Assembly (NCBI RefSeq): GCF_032118995.1
Contig: NC_092654.1
Coordinates: 1,550,001 to 1,614,000, forward strand
DNA from: Asterias amurensis
Taxonomy: Eukaryota; Echinodermata; Asteroidea; Forcipulatida; Asteriidae
Length of the DNA stretch: 64,000 nucleotides
Direction: 5' to 3'
This document shows, piece by piece, positions 61,701 to 64,000 of the stretch. The notes under the pieces are model-generated. The model was not told the DNA's origin and made no database searches. It saw only the letters and a list, made by a program, of their open reading frames with translations. Both the position numbers and the translations under genes were made by a program. Numbering within the stretch: the stretch's first letter is position 1; every line of letters begins with the position of its first letter.

Positions 61701-64000
61701 ACTAGTCCTAGGCAATGCTAAGAGATAGGACCAGTCCTAAGTTGGGTGAGTCACTGGTCCTAACTTAGAACCAGTCCTATCTCTTAGCATTGCTTAGGAC
61801 TAGTCCTAACTTAGGACTACCTTTGTGAAATCCACCCCAGTACCTTTAAGTAAGTAGCAGGCCTATACTAAGTAAAAGACGCTCCAGCTGAGGGGCACTT
61901 ACCAGACGATGTACTGAGTACCTCATATGCTACAGCAACATTACTGGCGAACATGGGCTGGTAGTAATCGGTCAGTGTGAGATGGTGGTATGCACGATGT
62001 AAACGGTTGGACTTTTCCCCTAAGCTGCTGAAGCTACAAAAAAGAGCAAGACGGTAAATATCTCGAATTTAACAAAAATGTTTTTTTTTTAATTTTTTTA
62101 AACGAGTCGCCAGACACACAAGGCATGAAGATCACTTCAAGGTGTGGGCAACAACTGTTTTTCTAGAGGCTATTGCCACCTACTCCTGGTGCTGAAACAG
62201 GGTTACCCACTCTACAGTCCATACAGATGTAGACTTGGGTAACATCCATCAGAAGCCTGACTGGTAGAGCTGAAAGCACTACCTCCAAAACTTTTAAGAA
62301 CCAATCATGGTTAAGTGTCTTGCTTTAGGATGTCACGACTGGGACTCGAACCCACACTCTACTGATCAAACTTCAGAGCTTGAATCCGGTGCTCTTAACT
62401 GCTAGGTCATGACAAGCCAAAATATATATTATATATGTTAATACTCTTCAGTATCAATTCGTCTCTAAACTTGAAACATCTACATAGGTGAATGATCAAT
62501 CAAATTAACAAAAAGAAACGGTAACATCACAGCATGTCAGTTTGATAATTAAAAAAATTACACAGTCAGACTTGTGTTTTTCATTCATTACAACTCACTA
62601 CTGAGCAAGGAAGTCCACAGCATCCTTCGGTCGATTGGATAGAATCTTAGACAGAGCATCTCTCATCCAGTTTCCAACGCCGCTTCTCTCTACAACAAAA
62701 ACGAGGCAGGACACACGAGTGATTAGTTATTATAATTCTTCGTTATTAACTCCTCAAAAAAGAAAAAACAGTAAAAGATTAATCAAAACTTTAGGGTTAT
62801 CGCGATTCAGAACCGCAAGGCGTTGTGTGTAGGCATATGGGGCAGTTTGCTATGTGGTGTTTGTTGTCATGCACGACTCACGCACGCATCGCCCTCTATT
62901 GATATTTCGCTATTCGCGATAAACCTTATGGCCGTCAGGTTGGCTCAGCTCAGTGGTTTCTTTCCCTGCCTTTCACCTCTCTGTGGACCCCGGTTCGAAT
63001 CCCACCTCAGACAGGAGCCATGGATTGGGTTTTCAGTCCCAACACTTGATTGCATGGGTTTCCCTACTTCTATGAACTATAGTTTCTAGAAGTAGGGTTT
63101 CCCTTCTCCTTGAAATAGAGGTTCGTTCCACTATCGTCTCCGAACTATGAGGTTGACGAACCATAGTTTCCCTAGCTCCATTTGGGTCCAATCTTTGCGC
63201 CCCATTAACTTGGTCTACTGGATTTGACCCAAATGGGGCTAGGCCCGGTTGTCTCATTTGGCCCTAGGTAGGGGTTTTCCTCCAGTCCCACCCACATCAA
63301 TAAAAAAAAAGCAGAACATTTCTTTTATCTGCTATCTATCTATCTATATCATGGATGGTGAAGTACATGTAGGCTACTTCTACTTCTACTTCGGTACTTG
63401 GCATAGTCCTTCAGTCAGGATATAAACGCCAAGGATAGCTGCTTGTGTGCGGTGCCAAGTGTTGCAGGTGCGTTTTATTGTACAAGGTGCGAGTAAAAAG
63501 TTGGGAGGTAGCTAAATGATTGCTCCAACCGCCCCCTTAAAAGCCCCAATGGATTGGAGCTCGAGGATCTGGCTATACATGCTATATTCATCCTTTTATT
63601 TGCACTATGCTGTTGGATGTGTAACTGTAATGAAATAAATAAATAATGTACTTACTCTTATTCTAAAAACAATTAAACTTACTATTTAAGAAAAAGATAA
63701 GATTAACGACTACATTTTAAAGGACGTTGGTAAAACGCGGAACGATTGCGGAACGACGGAATGGCGGAACGCTTTTATATACGATGTAACAGATTGTATT
63801 GCACGTATGTACATATGTACATACATACGTACGTGTATCCATGAAGCATGGAGGTAGAAATATGGAGGTAGCTAGATGGCAAGACGACTGTAGAATTTGC
63901 TGCATATATTCCAGTGTATAGAAAGTCTTTGGAATGATACTTTGTACTTACCAGTGCGTTCTTTCATTGGACAACTTGGCATTTCAAGATTATTTTTTAG
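52684..64000 (-). CDS. TPGS1: TPGS1, tubulin polyglutamylase complex subunit 1, 9 exons in window
   Basis: A non-catalytic subunit of the TTLL1 complex that adds glutamate chains to tubulin in axonemes, centrioles and neurites. Exons (minus): 63952 to at least 63982, 62602-62689, 61903-62033, 60858-60921, 60153-60268, 59322-59460, 58760-58817, 55275-55361, 52684-52701. Phases join cleanly, giving 214 aa from the ATG at 63982. Human TPGS1 is 290 aa with a longer N-terminus. Exon 1 stays open to the window edge, so an earlier start is possible. Family marks: WMRDALSKILSNRP, DFLAHF, ASNVAVAYEVLS, YRDLLNLICR, VFHSGVMAAFVLIEYL, MTKEEFLLTSFNIYLKE. The last exon adds only VKPLK and stop, matching the human KVKPVG end. 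Introns hold family A, C, F and G repeats, SINEs and foldbacks. The C-terminal five codons were found by homology plus a strong acceptor. Confidence 0.93.
52796..53037. mobile_element. Family E MITE
   Basis: GGGCCCAATCGCATAGAGC to the inverse form; just upstream of the TPGS1 micro-exon, in intron 8. Confidence 0.85.
53660..53872 (+). mobile_element. SINE-1, 5' truncated
   Basis: Keeps the ATGGATACCTGTTAGGG and GTATACTACCCAGGGAGCTG body; a family A copy begins right after it. Confidence 0.65.
53877..54256 (-). mobile_element. Family A MITE, 380 bp, TTAA on both sides
   Basis: AGGCAGTGGACACTATTGG and CCAATAGTGTCCACTGCCT between TTAA 53873-53876 and 54257-54260. Best-preserved ends in the window. 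TPGS1 intron 8. Confidence 0.9.
54304..54685 (-). mobile_element. Family A MITE, back-to-back with the next copy
   Basis: Ends GTGTCCAGTGCCTTTAA, and the same TTAA starts the next copy. The left terminus is slightly shortened. Confidence 0.8.
54690..55244 (+). mobile_element. Family A MITE carrying a family G insert
   Basis: AGACACTGGACACTATTGG to CCAATAGTGTCCAGTGCC, with 54829-54986 occupied by a family G foldback unit. Lies 30 bp from TPGS1 exon 8. Confidence 0.8.
54829..54986. mobile_element. Family G unit inserted in family A
   Basis: GTAGGATTTGAAACTTTGC to CTTCTGGAGAATGCTGA; interrupts the AGATAATAATGAAAG motif of family A. Confidence 0.75.
55817..56140 (+). mobile_element. Family C MITE, TTAA on both sides
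   Basis: Third copy, with a short internal loss. TPGS1 intron 7. Confidence 0.85.
56515..56665 (+). mobile_element. SINE-2, tRNA-derived, best copy
   Basis: CTCGGTAGTCTAGTTGGTAA is an A-box and GTGGGTTCAAATCCCACC a B-box; the body ends in ATGGGTAAAAAC. TPGS1 intron 7. Confidence 0.82.
56917..57212. mobile_element. Family G foldback, two hairpin units head-to-head
   Basis: GCGGTAACACCATGTAATG at the left is mirrored at the right. CAGTATGCTCTGATCG and its complement form the centre. TPGS1 intron 7. Confidence 0.8.
57957..58365 (+). mobile_element. SINE-1b: same tRNA head, different body
   Basis: GCGTGTCATGGCCGAGCGG head and GTGGGTTTGAATCTCGG B-box, then a body with CTACATCCGTATATGGACTG and AAGCGCCTTGAGAACC, ending in a TTATT tail. 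Confidence 0.82.
58370..58712. mobile_element. Family G foldback cluster
   Basis: Three diverged units around CGATCAGTATGCTCTGAT. The right unit keeps CTGAAGA and GAAAC around a hairpin. Confidence 0.7.
58876..59010 (-). mobile_element. Family A MITE fragment cut by a SINE
   Basis: GGCACTGGACACTATTGC start; stops in the CTCCCTCTGAA region where a tRNA-like SINE begins. Confidence 0.65.
59012..59260 (+). mobile_element. SINE-1 relative with a third body
   Basis: Damaged head (GCGGATATAAGAGCACCG) and GAGTGTGGGTTCGGG, then a body ending GTGTGTCTGGCAGTGCG. Inserted in family A. Confidence 0.6.
59535..59738 (-). mobile_element. SINE-1, reverse
   Basis: ATACAGCCTGTGCAACAAAT, reverse B-box GGGATTCGAACCCACACTC and reverse A-box CCGCTCGGCCACAATAC. 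TPGS1 intron 5. Confidence 0.8.
59842..60030. mobile_element. Family E MITE, diverged
   Basis: GAGGCCCATAGAACTGCT to AGCAGCTCTATCAAATTGG. TPGS1 intron 5. Confidence 0.65.
60494..60662. mobile_element. Family F element
   Basis: GATCTCACAAAAAGC to TGGTGAAATCAACGG with the GAGTAACTCGTCCTAAC core. TPGS1 intron 4. Confidence 0.75.
61125..61410 (-). mobile_element. Family A MITE fragment
   Basis: Lacks its left terminus; right end CCAATAGTGTACAGTT. TPGS1 intron 3. Confidence 0.65.
61562..61855 (-). mobile_element. Family A 3' end interrupted by a palindrome
   Basis: Terminus AACATGTCCAG is followed by a family F palindrome, then CAGTACCTTTAA, the remaining tip of family A. Confidence 0.65.
61667..61838. 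mobile_element. Family F element, near-perfect 172-bp palindrome
   Basis: GGGGTGGATTTCACAAAGG at one end and its complement at the other; almost fully self-complementary. CAG borders both sides, suggesting a 3-bp target duplication inside a family A terminus. Confidence 0.82.
62100..62420 (-). mobile_element. SINE-1b, reverse
   Basis: CGCCAGACACACAAGGCAT body, reverse B-box GGGACTCGAACCCACACTC and reverse head CTGCTAGGTCATGACA. TPGS1 intron 2. Confidence 0.8.
62925..63300 (+). mobile_element. SINE-4, tRNA-like head with long body
   Basis: CGTCAGGTTGGCTCAGCTCA head and CGGTTCGAATCCCACCTC B-box, ending in an A run. Inside, TAGAAGTAGGG and CCATTTGGGTCCAA are inverted repeats. TPGS1 intron 1. 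Confidence 0.68.

Overview
Organism. This is intron-rich animal nuclear DNA. The five gene models are animal housekeeping genes with deuterostome-like proteins. The introns and spacers are AT-rich and packed with short DNA transposons ending at TTAA, foldback elements and tRNA-derived SINEs. This repeat mix fits an echinoderm, probably a sea star. That assignment is inference from recall, not a database match.

Gene layout. (1) 1-7987, minus: DNAJC7 (TPR2), twelve exons, with the last exon cut by the window edge. (2) 11299-14566, minus: a secreted, ER-retained FKBP fold plus EF-hand protein of the FKBP7/14 type, with two competing last exons ending in HDEF or HSEL. (3) 15418-28467, plus: PLEKHA8/FAPP2, complete in twelve exons (518 aa, PH plus GLTP domains), head-to-head with the FKBP gene. 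(4) 36643-46733, minus: a complete six-exon CYP2-clan cytochrome P450 (534 aa) with a TATA box and two unusual core residues. (5) 52684-64000, minus: TPGS1, a tubulin polyglutamylase complex subunit, with a last coding exon of only five codons plus stop. All exon phases were checked by hand and join in frame.

Non-genic DNA. 7988-11237, 28468-36642 and 46825-52683 hold repeats and no gene I can support. The commonest repeat, called family A here, is a roughly 380-bp element with termini like TTAAAGGCACTGGACAC and about 20 whole or partial copies. Families B, C and J also sit at TTAA and look like piggyBac-type MITEs. A hAT-type MITE has a perfect 8-bp target duplication. Other palindromic families, here E to N, and at least four tRNA-like SINE families fill the rest. 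Three unrelated tandem arrays all have a 21-bp period. The largest, about 1.8 kb, fills most of P450 intron 2 and repeats splice-site-like sequence.

The genes act separately: co-chaperone, ER calcium-binding folding factor, Golgi glucosylceramide transfer, oxidative metabolism and microtubule glutamylation. Nothing suggests an operon or gene cluster. The most interesting signals are the FKBP last-exon switch, the splice-signal minisatellite, the divergent P450 core, and the nested transposons that expose their own target sites.
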